From positions 1 through 64,000 of the forward strand of contig VNWV01000044.1 of assembly GCA_009801085.1 (NCBI GenBank): DNA of 64,000 nucleotides, given 5' to 3'. The notes below the pieces were generated by a model that made no database searches, had not been told where the DNA came from, and was given only the letters and a program-made list of their open reading frames with translations. A program made the position numbers and the translations under genes. This DNA is from Lasiodiplodia sp. COLG20 (lineage: Eukaryota; Ascomycota; Dothideomycetes; Botryosphaeriales; Botryosphaeriaceae). Positions within the stretch are counted from its first letter, which is position 1. Each line of letters opens with the position of its first letter. Positions 21,580-33,505 of this stretch are shown here, piece by piece.

Positions 21580-22560
21580 CTTGAGGCAATTGGGGGGAAC
21601 TTGAAGCGCGGAATGTTTCTCGAGGTTCAGGGGACGTTGTTATATGGATTTAAGAGGATCCGCTGCGGATGGGGGGATGCATTTCGCTGGCAGTTCCCAC
21701 ACCGGCCGTCAGCACGGGCGATTGGCCAATAGGATGTTTTTGCGACCCCGGACGCAACGATGATTTCTGTCGAACTTCCTCCGGGCGTAGCACGAATCTG
21801 ATGTTTTGCCCCGCACATTTTGCATGGGCTAGCTCTGCCTGGCAAAGAGGTCCACAACTAATGCAGGGACGGCTTTCTATCGCTGGAAACCAATTTATCT
21901 CATCACGCTCTGTGGTTCCCGGCCAGAATGTGGCTGATGCTGTCTGAGATGCCGTACGAGCCCGCTTCTTGACCTTCTCAATTCGTCTTCACCGCCGCAG
22001 AAAAGCTTCAGCCACAATATCCGTATCACCCGAGTTCATGACTCGCTCGTCAAAAGTTCCTGAATACATGCAACCACCGAGAGAAAAAAAAAAAAAAAAG
22101 GCACCGCAATCGTGTCAATGGTAGACATGCAGGATCAATTACCTGTCCTAACAATTTCCCAACCCCATTCAATAGAATGAGCTTCTCTCCATCAAGCTTT
22201 GCGGCTCGGAGCAAACCACGTTGTCCGCGTTCCGTCCGCAGCCAAGCCATCTAGCGAGGGCCAAGCAGCGCAGGCCGCCCTTGGCCCCACGGGGATTGCG
22301 GGGGTTTGGTGTTCTGAATTCCATCATCGCTCTTCCGGCTTCCCGCCGCCGTTCCGTCCCTGCTGTCGCAACAAACGCCGGGCCCCTGCATATGCCTAGA
22401 CCCTTGCAGCAGCTAAATATCTGTACCGAAAAAGCAACACGCTTGAGGTAGCGCGTCCCGCCAATGTCAACTATTTGCCTGAAAGAGGGCAATCCGACGT
22501 CAGATCGGCAGGCGAGGACCGAGCCGCCGCTCCAAGCTATGTATGGGACGGATCCGGGAA
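21580..22560. other. Intergenic, no supported gene
   Basis: The stretch probably starts with the promoter of the FAD-oxidase gene (minus strand). It contains an A-tract at 22083-22099. Open frames on both strands at 22169-22594 are GC-driven and have no recognisable similarity. Confidence 0.5.
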
Positions 22561-22564
22561 TGCC

Positions 22565-24310
22565 TTCCTGGTGAAACTGGAGCTTGAGCTTCACGGCTTT
22601 AGGCGGCCCTCCGGTCTATTTCCAGAGAGTGAGATGCTAACTTGGGCATTATCACGGTGCCCAGTCTGATGCAATTCACCAGCTGCATGTATGATTCGTC
22701 AAGGAGAGCCTGATCCGGCCAAGGCTCAGGGAGACAATTGTCTTGACGGCGCATTTCTGTAGTACCAAGAACTGTTCGGCATCTGCCAAGAACTGCCAGG
22801 ACCAGCCAGCAGGACAATGGTCTGTCTTCTCCATCAACTTCATTCACAGAGGCCTCGGAACGGGGGACTAGTCGCATTCTGCTTCTGGTAGTAGCTGAGC
22901 CCTGCTGTCATCCACGTTCCCACGTTCCCACATTTCCTACATGCTCGAGACGGTGTGCTCACCATCCTTAGTCTCTCTGGTGCCTTGGGCCATGTACGAC
23001 TTTGTCCCTAAGAGTCTCACGGATCGGCGAAGGCGCTTCCAGACCCTGCGTATACGCTCCTTCCCGGCCTTAACGCCGCTGCCGTCAGCATCATCGCCCT
23101 CGCAGGGGTCCAGCTCCCGGAGAAGGTGATTCCGTACAAGCTCACCCGCATACTCGTCTTCCTTAGCGGCACCGCCAGGATGCTCTCACTGGTTAGTCCC
23201 AGTGTTGATGCCCAGTGTGTGGCCTCACCGCCATATAATCTTGGACTTTAGCTGGATCCAGGCGCAGTCGTGAGAGCCCGTCCGAAGGGAAGCACGACGT
23301 CACAGTACATCCCAGGGGATGGCTCAGCACGAGGCGGAGGACCCGGAAGGGCCAGCCACAGTGGGGCCATAGCACATGGCAGCTCCTTTGAATCCCTCCC
23401 GCGAATAGTCCAGAAATAATGGAGTCGAGACGGGACGCGTACAGCATCTCCGAGTAGGAAGTCCTGCGTATTACCGAAAATGACAAGCGGGCCGCAACGG
23501 ATTCCATCCGAAGGAATAGACCGGTGTGTTCTGCGCGCGCCCGCGTCGTCCCGTGCGAGAGATGCCACGAGCTTTCCGCCTCGTCTCGTGGAAGAAGGGC
23601 GGGAGGCTGCATCGATCTCGTGCACATCTTGGCATCAGTCATCTCCGTCTTGGTGTTTCCAGAAGCTCGCTGACGGCGGCCTCGCGTCGAGGCATTCGCG
23701 CTCTTTTTTTCTCGAACTTCTACGTCGCCAAGACGATCGTATTCGGCAGCGGACCAGTCGTCAGCGCGCTGCTTACTGCGCGAATATATCGTCTTCGCTA
23801 AGGGATGATGAGTTTCTCCTCGGACTCGCCCTGGTCGTGTCGGTTCCAAGGGCCAGACTTCCATCCTCGCCGTCTATGCCTGGGTGTGCTGACAGTTTTC
23901 CGCGGAGACGCCCGGATTACCCAGGTCCTGCGGGCGCGCAACTGATCGCCTGCGTCGCCATGGATAGCCACCGTCACGGGCTTTCATGGTGGTGTGGAAG
24001 GGTTTTCCGGTCGCGGAGATGGCTGACGTCACTTGCTCTGCGCCGCGGCATGAACGCCGCGGCGGGCCGTAGGCTGGCGTAGGTACACGGCCGCCGTGTA
24101 CCAGCTGTGGTAGATGGGAGGGTGCATTTCGTGGATGGGAATAGGCACTGCCCGCTGGGTGTTGACCCCTTTGGTGGGTCGCGAGGGATGAACTGCCACG
24201 AGCTTTTCGTGTGTGTGTGGGGGGTAGGTCCTCTGGTTCGGCTTGACGCCTCGTCCGCCGGCAATTCTTCTAGAAGCCCGTCATGGTGTGGAATGTGGTT
24301 TGCTAGGAGA
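22565..24310 (+). pseudogene. Decayed chromate ion transporter (ChrA/CHR family)
   Basis: Pieces of a two-domain CHR transporter appear in the correct order but in changing frames. They are LGGPPVYFQR at about 22598-22627; YQELFGICQELPGPAS at about 22763-22810; LLPGLNAAAVSIIALAGVQL with KLTRILVFLSGTA at about 23053-23180; IILDFSWIQAQ near 23240-23270; NFYVAKTIVFGSGPVVSALL at about 23720-23780; DEFLLGLALV at about 23808-23837; and RGMNAAA plus YTAVYQLW near 24045-24115. Intact CHR proteins are membrane antiporters linked to chromate resistance. At least six frameshifts and several stops make this copy non-coding. The identification rests on remembered family consensus, and the order of motifs makes chance unlikely. 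Confidence 0.78.
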
Positions 24311-26126
24311 TAGCTCCGTTTGGCTGGTGGGGATCGGCGGGTGTTACGTGCATGGCTGCTGCGTTCTCCCGCAGCCCAAGCTGTGACCGCGCGGTTTTAA
24401 GAGATTCGGTTTCATCAGCAGTCTGACTTGCAGCTGAAGCTTGTCGGATATAAGCACCCGAAGGGCCGTTCCCGCTCTCAAACCCCTTGAAACTAGGTTT
24501 CAGAGCTTGTACAGATGCTGTCGTCGAACTGATATGACATAATGATCAGGTGCCGACTTTGGGTCGATCTACGCCATCTACAGCCACCTACCGCAAGCCA
24601 TGCCCTCCATCATCGCAACGTCATTGCCGAAGGAAGGTGGGATTCGTGAAGAATCCTCCTTGAAGGATTTCGCGGTTACTTTTCTCCACGAATCGTCGAG
24701 CCTGGGGATAAGTTGATGGTTTTAAGGGGCATCGACGGATCTTCACGTGGATATGATCCTTTCGCCTCTTGAGGACTTCACATGTTGTTTTTGTTTGGAT
24801 TTGTCACCAGATCTGCACTTCGCGGTCTAGATGGGGAGATACCTTATTTTTCTTCCGTTTCCGCACAGTCATAAGGTTGGGAAAGTATCAGGAAACCATA
24901 ACATTCCCGACAGAGACAAATTCCCACAACTCTACTGAACACTCCCATCGCCTCGGAGAGAGTGGGATGCGAGAGTTAAGCTGTAGTGCGCATGCGCCAA
25001 GGCGAGCCGAACCGCAAGTGGAAAGTGCGTTTGTCACCGGGACGGAACCATTGGAACCAAGGCTATGGAACCTCGGGACCATAGGGACAGCCACGGGGGC
25101 CTGGGACACTCCGGCCCGGACGTGTAAGCACCATGGTCCGCCAGAACCGCACCGGCAAACTAGAAGACGGCAACTCCCTTTTTGCCGGATTTGTCGACGA
25201 TAGGCGACAAGCCCACTACCACCCCGCGGTTCCAACGCGATATCTCCCTGATATGTCCGAACCGTGGTAGGTGGGTGCGGAGAAATAAGGTGTGGTGGAG
25301 GGAAAGCCACACAGGTCAGAAAAGCATGACAAAAATACCCTTCGAAGTTTCTCGGTGTTCGAGCTCGAAGAAAACACGAACGTTCGCTTGCGAGAACAAA
25401 ACGATGGAGATCGCCGCTGGGGTTCGAGAGGCTGAGTCCCGACCGCGACGCTGAATCATGTGCGACATGAAGACGGAATCGTCACCCTCACGAATGGGGA
25501 ATGACAGACCCCGTCCTTACCAACCTCGTTTAGCGGATAACCTTGGTGGTTGATCGCTTGGTTCGTGGCGGAAATCCTGGGGTGCCGGATACGCATTCGC
25601 ACCCCCCGCTAAATCTTTTTGACTTTCGCGATCAGTTTCACGAGCGGGCCGCGAACTTTTGCACCTGTCATCTGGGAGGCACGGCAGACAGGATTTAGGC
25701 TCCGAAGTATGCTTTTTTAGCGCCCAAGCGAACGGGGACGCGCCTTCTGTCGCGTGCAAATTGAGGCGTCATATGGCTTTTCACCTACTCTCTGCTGCAG
25801 GTTGTGTGGCTGCAGCGTGGTTAATGCAACTAAGTAGATACATCCATGTTTCTTGTATTGAGTAGAACGCGCAGACTGAACGCCGGAAAACGTGGTCCTC
25901 AGGAATAGCTCGAGGGGTGGCGCATTAGTCTTGCGACGAAAAGAAAGAAAAATTCCCGGTCTATTGGTCCGCGCGAGAAGTCAGTTTTGGGTGCCGAGGT
26001 GGTAAGCCGATCCGTTGGAAGCGTCCCGCGTCCTCCAATGCAAATGCGGGCCCTCTTGATATTGAAATTTCATGAAATTCATAAACTCCAGGGCGCTTGG
26101 GAAACAAAGAACAAAGCGAATCGGCC
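24311..26126. other. Gene-poor stretch, nothing recognised
   Basis: Overlapping open frames on both strands at 24769-25310 and 25182-25454 have no recognisable domains. The end of the stretch (25960-26126) is the 3' region of the seven-helix protein gene. Confidence 0.5.
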
Positions 26127-27510
26127 CTATAATGTCGAATGGGTATGCTGCTGGTAATGTCGCCCCTTCCCCACACTGTCGTCGCTCAACCCTATGCTTA
26201 ATTGGTCCTGGCTCTCCCGTCTCCTGAACCGCCCTTCCCCGCGCTCCATCTCGATCATGCTGTCTTCGCTCCCGTGCCGCGACAGGCGCCCGCCCTTGAT
26301 CGGCTCCGTCGTGACGTCGTCGTCCTCCTCGCCGCGGGTCGTTGTGATGTGCACCGTCTGCCCGTTGACGGCGAATTTGAGTTCTTTCTTGACGCGAATC
26401 TCGCCTGGTGCTTGCGGTTCGCCCATGGCCGTCGCGCGGCAGAATGCGTCGATGACGGCGTCGTCGTATTGTGTGGGTCGTAGTTTTAGACCCTGGTTCA
26501 GTTCCTCTGAAAAGGCGAATCCTCGACGCTCGCGGTCGTTTTTGGTGACCCTGGGGTGATGTCGTCAGTATCACTTTCCGTTGGAAGATAGTGCGACGGT
26601 GGTCGCGAGCCACTTACCAGTGTAATAATAAAACACAAATGGCAACGTCGCCCGAGCAACACATGAAACAAAGCCAGACAGGCTCGCCATGCAGAACCAA
26701 AAGACCAATCAAGTTGCCGACGGTGATCAAAATCATGAGACAGGTGGCGATGGAGGTGCGGTAGGCCATGGCCTGGAGGATGCTGTTGGGGCCGAGGGCT
26801 TGCTTCTTGAAAAGGACGCGACGGAAGGGGTAGATGTAGAGGAGGGTCATGTAGATGTTGATGAGGATCTCGAAGGCCAGAAGTGGAATGATGCCCTGCA
26901 TCTCCAGGCCATTGATGCAAACGCCTTTGGTGTTGATGTATCCCAAACGCCTGCCGACCGTCAGTTGTAGTCAGGTGAAGATTAGTAATGGAAACTGACC
27001 AGTAGAAGTTGAGGCAGACTAATCCAATGTACGGAACAATGAGAAAAAGGCAGTTGGCCAGATAAATCTTGTCTTTGCTTCGCGGAGTGCGGTCGGAACG
27101 AACAATATGCTTCGAGGCGTCAGCGTACGGAAATTGAGGATTATCGCGACCGGCGTGGTGAGGCTCACTGCTCGCTCGACCAGGTAGTGGTATTGGAGGA
27201 TCTTTGCGCTAAGGTAGAATAGCAGGCAGACGAGGATTGATGCGTCGCAGAGGGTGCGCGATGTGTTCGGCTCCAGGTTCTTCAGGATGGCCGACACGGA
27301 GCTGAACAGAAAGGAAAGACAGTAGAACAGGAACAGGACCCATTGTGCAATGGGCAGCTCTTTCCAGGCCCTCACGCTCCGGATAAAGCGATCAATGCAG
27401 ACGGCAGTGAGGGTGATGGTAAAGACCGACAAGGTCATGGAGGCGGCCTTGATTCCATAGGGCGTGTCCTCCGGCGTGTACGGGCCCGTCTCCTCTTTGG
27501 TGTTGTACAT
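26127..27510 (-). CDS. Seven-transmembrane protein, GPCR-like topology
   Basis: Exons 27510-27169, 27109-27000, 26950-26618 and 26550-26127 give about 402 residues. Seven hydrophobic segments can be counted: about residues 23-45, 55-78, 88-111, 130-152, 168-193, 207-232 and 234-255. A loop with a basic patch (RSDRTPRSKDK) lies between the third and fourth. The C-terminal ~145 residues are polar, rich in Arg, Ser and acidic residues, and likely cytoplasmic. This fits the large class of fungal integral membrane proteins with receptor-like topology, but no family-defining motif was recognised, so receptor function is inference. Each intron is 49-67 nt with good signals. Confidence 0.8.
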
Positions 27511-30500
27511 GGTGGTCGGATGCCGCCTGCAGGCAGGCGGTGGAGCTGGGAGATCGGAAATCGCTAGGGCGGCCAGGCAGATCTATAAGAACCCCCTGGG
27601 GAGGCGGAGGCTTCTCCTGCTAGGCGAGTACTTTTGGGTTTCACAAGAGTGGTGGCTGCCCCCGGCTAGGGACGCTCCAGGGTCCAGGTTTGGGCGAGCG
27701 CGGCTGGCACCCCTTTGCTTAAAGGCTGCGCGGCTGGCTGTCTGACTCGCATCCGATGGAGAAGGATGCAAGGGGCGTCCAGACGCGAGAGATCTGCAGC
27801 CCCGCCTAGTCTTGATTCGTCCGGCCGCCGCGTTCCCGCGATCGATGCTTCGACGGGCGAGGCTGGAAGGCTGGGCGCGGCGTCGAGGAGGAAGCTCCGG
27901 AGCCACGAGGTCGAGGAACAGCCGCCATTCACGTGGAGAGGGTGCCGTCTCTGGCGCAGGCGATGACAGGAAAACCACCGCCGCGGTAGCTTCACTGAAA
28001 CCGGGGGGCCTGCCGCATCGGGACAAGCGGATGGCGGGAAGTCTAGCAGCAGCGCAACTGACAGCAGCAAGCGACGGTTGGAAAGAGGGTCGCCGGCCTC
28101 AGGCACGCACATCAACGGCCGAACGCGCGTCTCGCGCCGCTGTCAACACCACGGGAGCGACGCCAGGTGCTGCACCGGCGGCGGATTCAGCCGCCGCTGC
28201 CGCATGGCCGCCCTGCTTGGGCCACCCGTAGCGCCAACGGCATTATGTCGGCCGCCAACACGCTCGCTCTCGCTCTCCAGTCCCCGGCACTGTGTACCGG
28301 TGATGCAACAGTGCAGTGCCAGACTTCAGCCACGGCGATCCCCAGACAGGCGGATTGAAAGCCTGCTGGCACGCCAGGGGATCAGCGGGCGGGAAATTTT
28401 GGAGGGCCCTTCTGGAAGGGGAGCTGGCCCAGTGTTCCGCGCCCTGCGCTAGCAACTCTAGAATTTGCAAATCTGTCGCCGAAACCGTCGTCCCACGCGC
28501 GGATCAAGATCCCCATCCGCTGGCCAACTCCACCGGCGCCTCGAAAGCTCAGGTCGGCTCGAGCACCCGGCACGCTGGGCTCTTTCGGCAATCCGTCGAC
28601 AAAGAGATTGCCGATAGATGATCGAGCCGGCTTGCTGAGAGCCCACGACTCGCCCCCTGCGAATCCTGCGCACCGGAGTCGGCCCCGCGGCGCCTGTGTT
28701 CAGATCCGCGACGGTTGCACGATGCCGTCCTATCATCGCTCGCCCTTGCCACGCGCCTCGGAGTTGCGCGTGTCATGTCCCGCAGCTTGCCGCCGTTGGT
28801 CATGACTCTTAATATGGTCCGCCTTACGTATACGAGCCTGCTCCGATGCACTTCGACGTCAGGAGCGACAATCATTCGCCAATTCGCGAACAAAAGACTG
28901 CCGTGTTTCTCCTTTGAGCGAGATCAGATCTCCCAGATCGTCCGTGATCGCAGGCGCCTACTTCTGTCACTTCAACATCTCTCCGGCGGTCGAAGAGCCT
29001 CTTGAAAACCGAGCGCACCACTCGCAAACCAGCCCTGTGTGGCCGGACGTTCATGTTTAGTGCATGATGTTGCGCCCGTTCAGGCTTGGGACGCGGCTCG
29101 CCTGACTTTTTTGGCGAGCGCGATAAACACCACGGACACATCGTTGACTCGGACAACGCGCCGCGGCATCGATTTCTAATGCTGACCCAATCTATCGCCA
29201 GTGTAGGCGCGACGACGGGACAAACCTTCAAGTGCAGTAGCAAACGGCTTGACTTTGGCCTCTCGGACCCCTCTATGCTTCTTTTGCGGTCTGCGCCGTT
29301 CCACGAGCCTCTTCGTACCCTGGCCAACCTTGTTTAGACGCACGTAAACTGTAAAACCGACAAGAACGATCGACACCATGGTGCCCATCCCTCCGCGAAA
29401 GCATGTGTTGGGCTCTTCCCAGTTGCTTCCGCGCATAGCCGCAGGCATCTCACTGATGACTACAGGGACCGGGCCTCAAATGACAGCCCCTTAGCTCGCG
29501 GATGCTAACCCCTCTTGTGGGGCACATGATTACGCCAGGGCGACCCTTACTGACGGCATTTGCGGTGCCTGGGCCACGAGCGCTATTCTTTTTAGAGGCA
29601 ACGCATCTTGCGCCGTTTTGCCCTACAAGCTATGTTTTGCTATCTGACTTTGGAGCCCGAAAGTGGCCCGCACCTCCACAGTTAGACAACGGACTCTGAA
29701 ACCGCGGCAGTTTCTGTCACGAGGCGGCTGACGCGGTACTTGTTCATGATCGGCGCGATGGATTCGACGCGGACCTAAGCGTGGCCGGTGAACAAAAAGA
29801 TCTCCTCTGGCCCGGATCGCTGCGCTATGTTCACGATTCCCGAGATCTTCGCTCTCGAGTCCTGCGTTGTAGGCCCGAATTACTGATGAAAATTCTGTTA
29901 GGGAAGGAAGCGCGGCTTTTTTTCACTTATACGGCTAAAGTGATCTTAACAGACCTCATAACAGCCACCTCCAACATCCGAAAATCGGCTAAAATCTTGT
30001 AGTCGCATCCAAGTTTCTCCTCCCAGCAAAGTTACTACACGAACCACCGCCTGGAATGGGCGCAAAGAGGTTTAATGACGCAGTAGTGCCCGACAATGCG
30101 CTGGTGGACGGTGACCGGATGGTTGCAACGATGGTGCGGCAAAAGGGGCAGGTCACACTGGAGGATGAAGATGATCAATATTGGAGGATGCTAGTACTTC
30201 TTCTTTCCTCTTGGATACTTCCTGGGCGACCGTCGACTCGTCCGTTGCCGTCCTAGCTTCGTCCAACTGCCGATGCACACACCCCTGAGCCGCGCTACGA
30301 TCGACTCCTCCAAGATGCCCAACCTTATTGTGCTGGCAGATGCCTCGCTTGCAACGCGTACCGGAGAAAATTGCCGTGTTATATCTCCGGGCGAGTCAGA
30401 GACTTCTGACGAGAGATACCAGAAACTCTAAAGTGTATAAGCAAAGCCGGTGGGCTTTGCGCCGTCCAAGCAAGAAATCGTTCTGTGGTCCATTGTCCGC

Positions 30501-32440
30501 TGTATGAGCTGCTCCGCACCTGCTCTTGATGGTAAGTGTGGTTTTTCACGACTCCAGAAGTTATCATCCAGCCTGCGATTCCTGGTTTTCGGTTCTAACC
30601 GTTTCCAAAGGGCCTACCCACAGTGAAGAGGAGACTGACTCGAAAACAGCGGTCAGAGTTTCTATCGTGTCATCGCCCCAACTTCTCAAAGCATTCCGGA
30701 TCGTCCTGCTGAAACAGCGGACATGATCTGGACCACAGAGACTGACGAAGCGCATAAGTCGATCAATAAGATACCTGCTAGCCGACGCAAAGAGCATTCG
30801 CACTATCGCAGGGCAAACTACGGTAAAAGAAAAAGCAAATGGGAAGAGCGACGAATGAGATGGACCCTATTACACCGCCAGAAACACTTTAGGCAATTGG
30901 TACAGAACAGGTAAGTCTCGTGCTCGCTTATGGTCGTGCCTTCTGCTAAAGAGGGTTCGTACCGTGCCGCAGATGATCACTGCCAAACAAGGCAAGACAT
31001 ATCACGACCATCTCTATCGCTTAGAGAAAGACTTGTACGATTTATGTCATAGCATCTAACGGCCTTGACCGCGCTATGCAGCTACTGTTAGGAGTGGTCC
31101 CCTACCCCACCACACCACGCATCAGTGTTGGTCATCTCGAGGGGAAAAGATATACTGGAGTGAACGCATTAGCGATCATTCATGCGTGGTCAGTCAATAA
31201 ACCATGTTAGGACGAATGTTCGTGATAGCTACACTGCAGCATAGCAAGTCAGGGCCCAAGGGGAGACTGCTTGAAGTCATTTGCAGCCCGCTATGAACAT
31301 GCGTTCCGACATGGTCTATCAACTAACCACGCCTAAATAATCGCTAAGCGCGTTCATTCTGCCTCTTTTGCCCTTGTGAGGGCCCACACCAAAGTCGTGG
31401 TATGGTGGTCGGTGAGTCAATTCCTGACACAGCCCGTACGTTGCTTCTAGATTCCACCCTTGGTTCGACGCGGAGGCAGGACCGCTCTGCCACTTATACT
31501 GACAGAGCAACACTTAGAAACCTCACGATCTTTCCTCTCCCCCTATACGCCACTAGCGTCTTGTCGTCGGTCCAGCCATCGGTCCAGCCTCGAGCACCCT
31601 CCGTATATCACTCGTCTGTCGCTTAATCCTCCACCGTAAAGCAGTTCGCAGAATGCTAGGAAGCAGAAGTTTAAAAGAAAAGGTGGTGCCAGAGTGACAA
31701 GACACCGAGGGGGGGAAACACAGCCAGCATTTAAACGTCGGCCCTTCTATCCGGAGAGAAACGCCGTCTAGAACACCAACCGACGAGGCATTCTCCGGCG
31801 CGCGCGAAGGCGCATGAAACGCAATTCAGCATCGTATGGTGCTGTACGATGTTGAGGCTGAGGCCCCGTCGTCTGATTGGTGGAGTCGGCCCAGCCACAG
31901 GAGAGGTGACATGAGGAAAGTTCGATTGTTCTTCGAAGCGAAGGCTTCTGCGGCCGCGGTCGGTCGGCACGGTCGGGACGCTCTGCCTAAAATATCATTT
32001 TCCATCGTGTTACACGGCCCTGCGGTAATTTGCGCCGCCTCGGCGTCACGCTAGCCGGCGCCACAGGAACGAAATATTCCGACTTTTCTGGCCGTCGCAG
32101 CGGGGTGCGCGGCGGCAGTGGGGGTGCTGGGCGGCGGATGGTACATCGTGACCCCGCATGCTGTGGTCTTGGGGGCTTAGTGAAGGGAGACTAAGGGCCG
32201 ACCGAATGAGGAAGCAGAATAAGGTGCACGAATAAAGTTGGATAAACGCCGGGGTTGGCAACCGAACTCGTAAAGGAGGGCCGGAATCTATACCGGATTA
32301 GGCAGGGGGCAGTATGCTTAACGGCCAACTGAAACGGCTTGTCGGGTTGCGGAGAGAAAACGAAGCGAGATTTCCACCAAACACTCGACTGCTTTAGCGA
32401 AGGGGGACAAGCGGTCTATCCGCTATAGACCGGTTGCCTC
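27511..32440. other. Five-kilobase gene-poor region
   Basis: I found no gene that can be supported. The left end should hold the promoter of the seven-helix gene. On the minus strand at 29176-29448 an open frame has one convincing hydrophobic segment (GTMVSIVLVGFTVYV) followed by basic sequence, perhaps the tail of a decayed transporter; no family could be assigned. Other open frames at 27583-28893 are GC-driven and low-complexity. An inverted CCAAT box (ATTGG) occurs near 31877-31881. Confidence 0.5.
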
Positions 32441-32442
32441 TG

Positions 32443-32450
32443 TATAAATA
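32443..32450 (+). promoter_or_regulatory. TATA box of the GH12 endoglucanase gene
   Basis: The sequence TATAAATA lies 96 nt upstream of the endoglucanase ATG, with a CT-rich stretch following. The position fits a transcription start about 30 nt downstream and a short 5' UTR. It is a sequence match only. Confidence 0.65.
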
Positions 32451-32545
32451 CAGCTTCTACCTGTTACCAAGGATCAGCACCCTGCCTGCATCCTCCGAAC
32501 CAGCTCACCACCAATCCACTCGTTCACCAACCAAAAAGAACAACC

Positions 32546-33334
32546 ATGAAGTTCTCCTCGGCTATCGTCTGGGCCGCCGCCGCGGCCGTTGCTTCCGCCG
32601 CCCCGCTCGAGCGCCGCGCCGACTTCTGCGGTGACTGGGACAACGTCAAGAACGGTCCGTACACGACCTACAACAACCTGTGGGGAAAGAGCACCTCGGG
32701 CGTGTCCGGCTCGCAGTGCACCGGCGTCGACAGCTTCAACAGCAACACCATCTCCTGGCACACGTCGTGGTCGTGGTCCGGCGTCCAGAACCAGGTCAAG
32801 TCCTACGCCAACACCGTCGTCGACATCACCGCCAGGCAGCTCAGCGCCATCAACAGCATCAACTCCATCTGGCGCTGGAGCTACACCGGCAACAACATCG
32901 TTGCCAACGTCGCCTACGATCTCTTCACCTCCTCCACCCCCACCGGCAGCGAGGAATACGTAAGTCCACATTTGTCCCATCAAAACACGTGCAACATCTA
33001 ACCCCGCTTGTAGGAGATCATGATCTGGGTTGGCGCTCTCGGCGGTGCCGGTCCCATCTCTTCCACCGGCTCCGCCATCGCCACCGTCACCATTGCTGGC
33101 TCCTCGTGGAAGCTCTACAAGGGCCCCAACGGCCAGATGACCGTCTTCTCCTTTGTCGCCACCTCCAACGTCAACAACTTCTCCGGCAACCTCAACGACT
33201 TCATCAAGTACCTCACTTCCAGCCAGGGCCTCCCCACCACCCAGTACCTCACTCACATCGGTGCCGGCACTGAGCCCTTCACCGGCTCCAACGCCAAGCT
33301 GACCACCTCTTCCTACACCGTCAGCTTCAGATAA
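32546..33334 (+). CDS. Secreted GH12 endoglucanase / xyloglucanase
   Basis: Exons 32546-32959 and 33014-33334 give 244 residues, the normal GH12 length. The protein has a signal peptide (AAAAAVASA) and then APLERR, a possible Kex2 site. The GH12 beta-jelly-roll signatures are YTTYNNLWG at about 39-47, [17 protein letters not shown], and [13 protein letters not shown] with E139 as predicted nucleophile. GTEPFTG has E225 as predicted acid/base. The enzyme cleaves beta-1,4-glucan or xyloglucan of plant cell walls outside the cell with retention of configuration. The single 54-nt intron falls directly before the nucleophile codon. Codon use is strongly C-ending, as in highly expressed secreted enzymes. 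It is probably induced on plant material (inference). Confidence 0.95.
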
Positions 33335-33505
33335 ATGTCGATACTTAGTTAGACGCATATAGGAGAATGTGTATACGGCCTCTCCAGCCTCGTACTTTTA
33401 TAATTTATTGATATCGTATCAGTAAATCAAAAATACATAACCTATTTGAAGACCAATGAGATGTGCCGATATAACGCCTTAGATCCTCCTGCATGCTACT
33501 CTACA

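Noticed and set aside
32474..33358. Minus-strand frame of 294 codons and plus-strand His/Arg-rich frame at 32680-33273
   Set aside because: Both are shadows of the GC-rich GH12 gene, including its intron.
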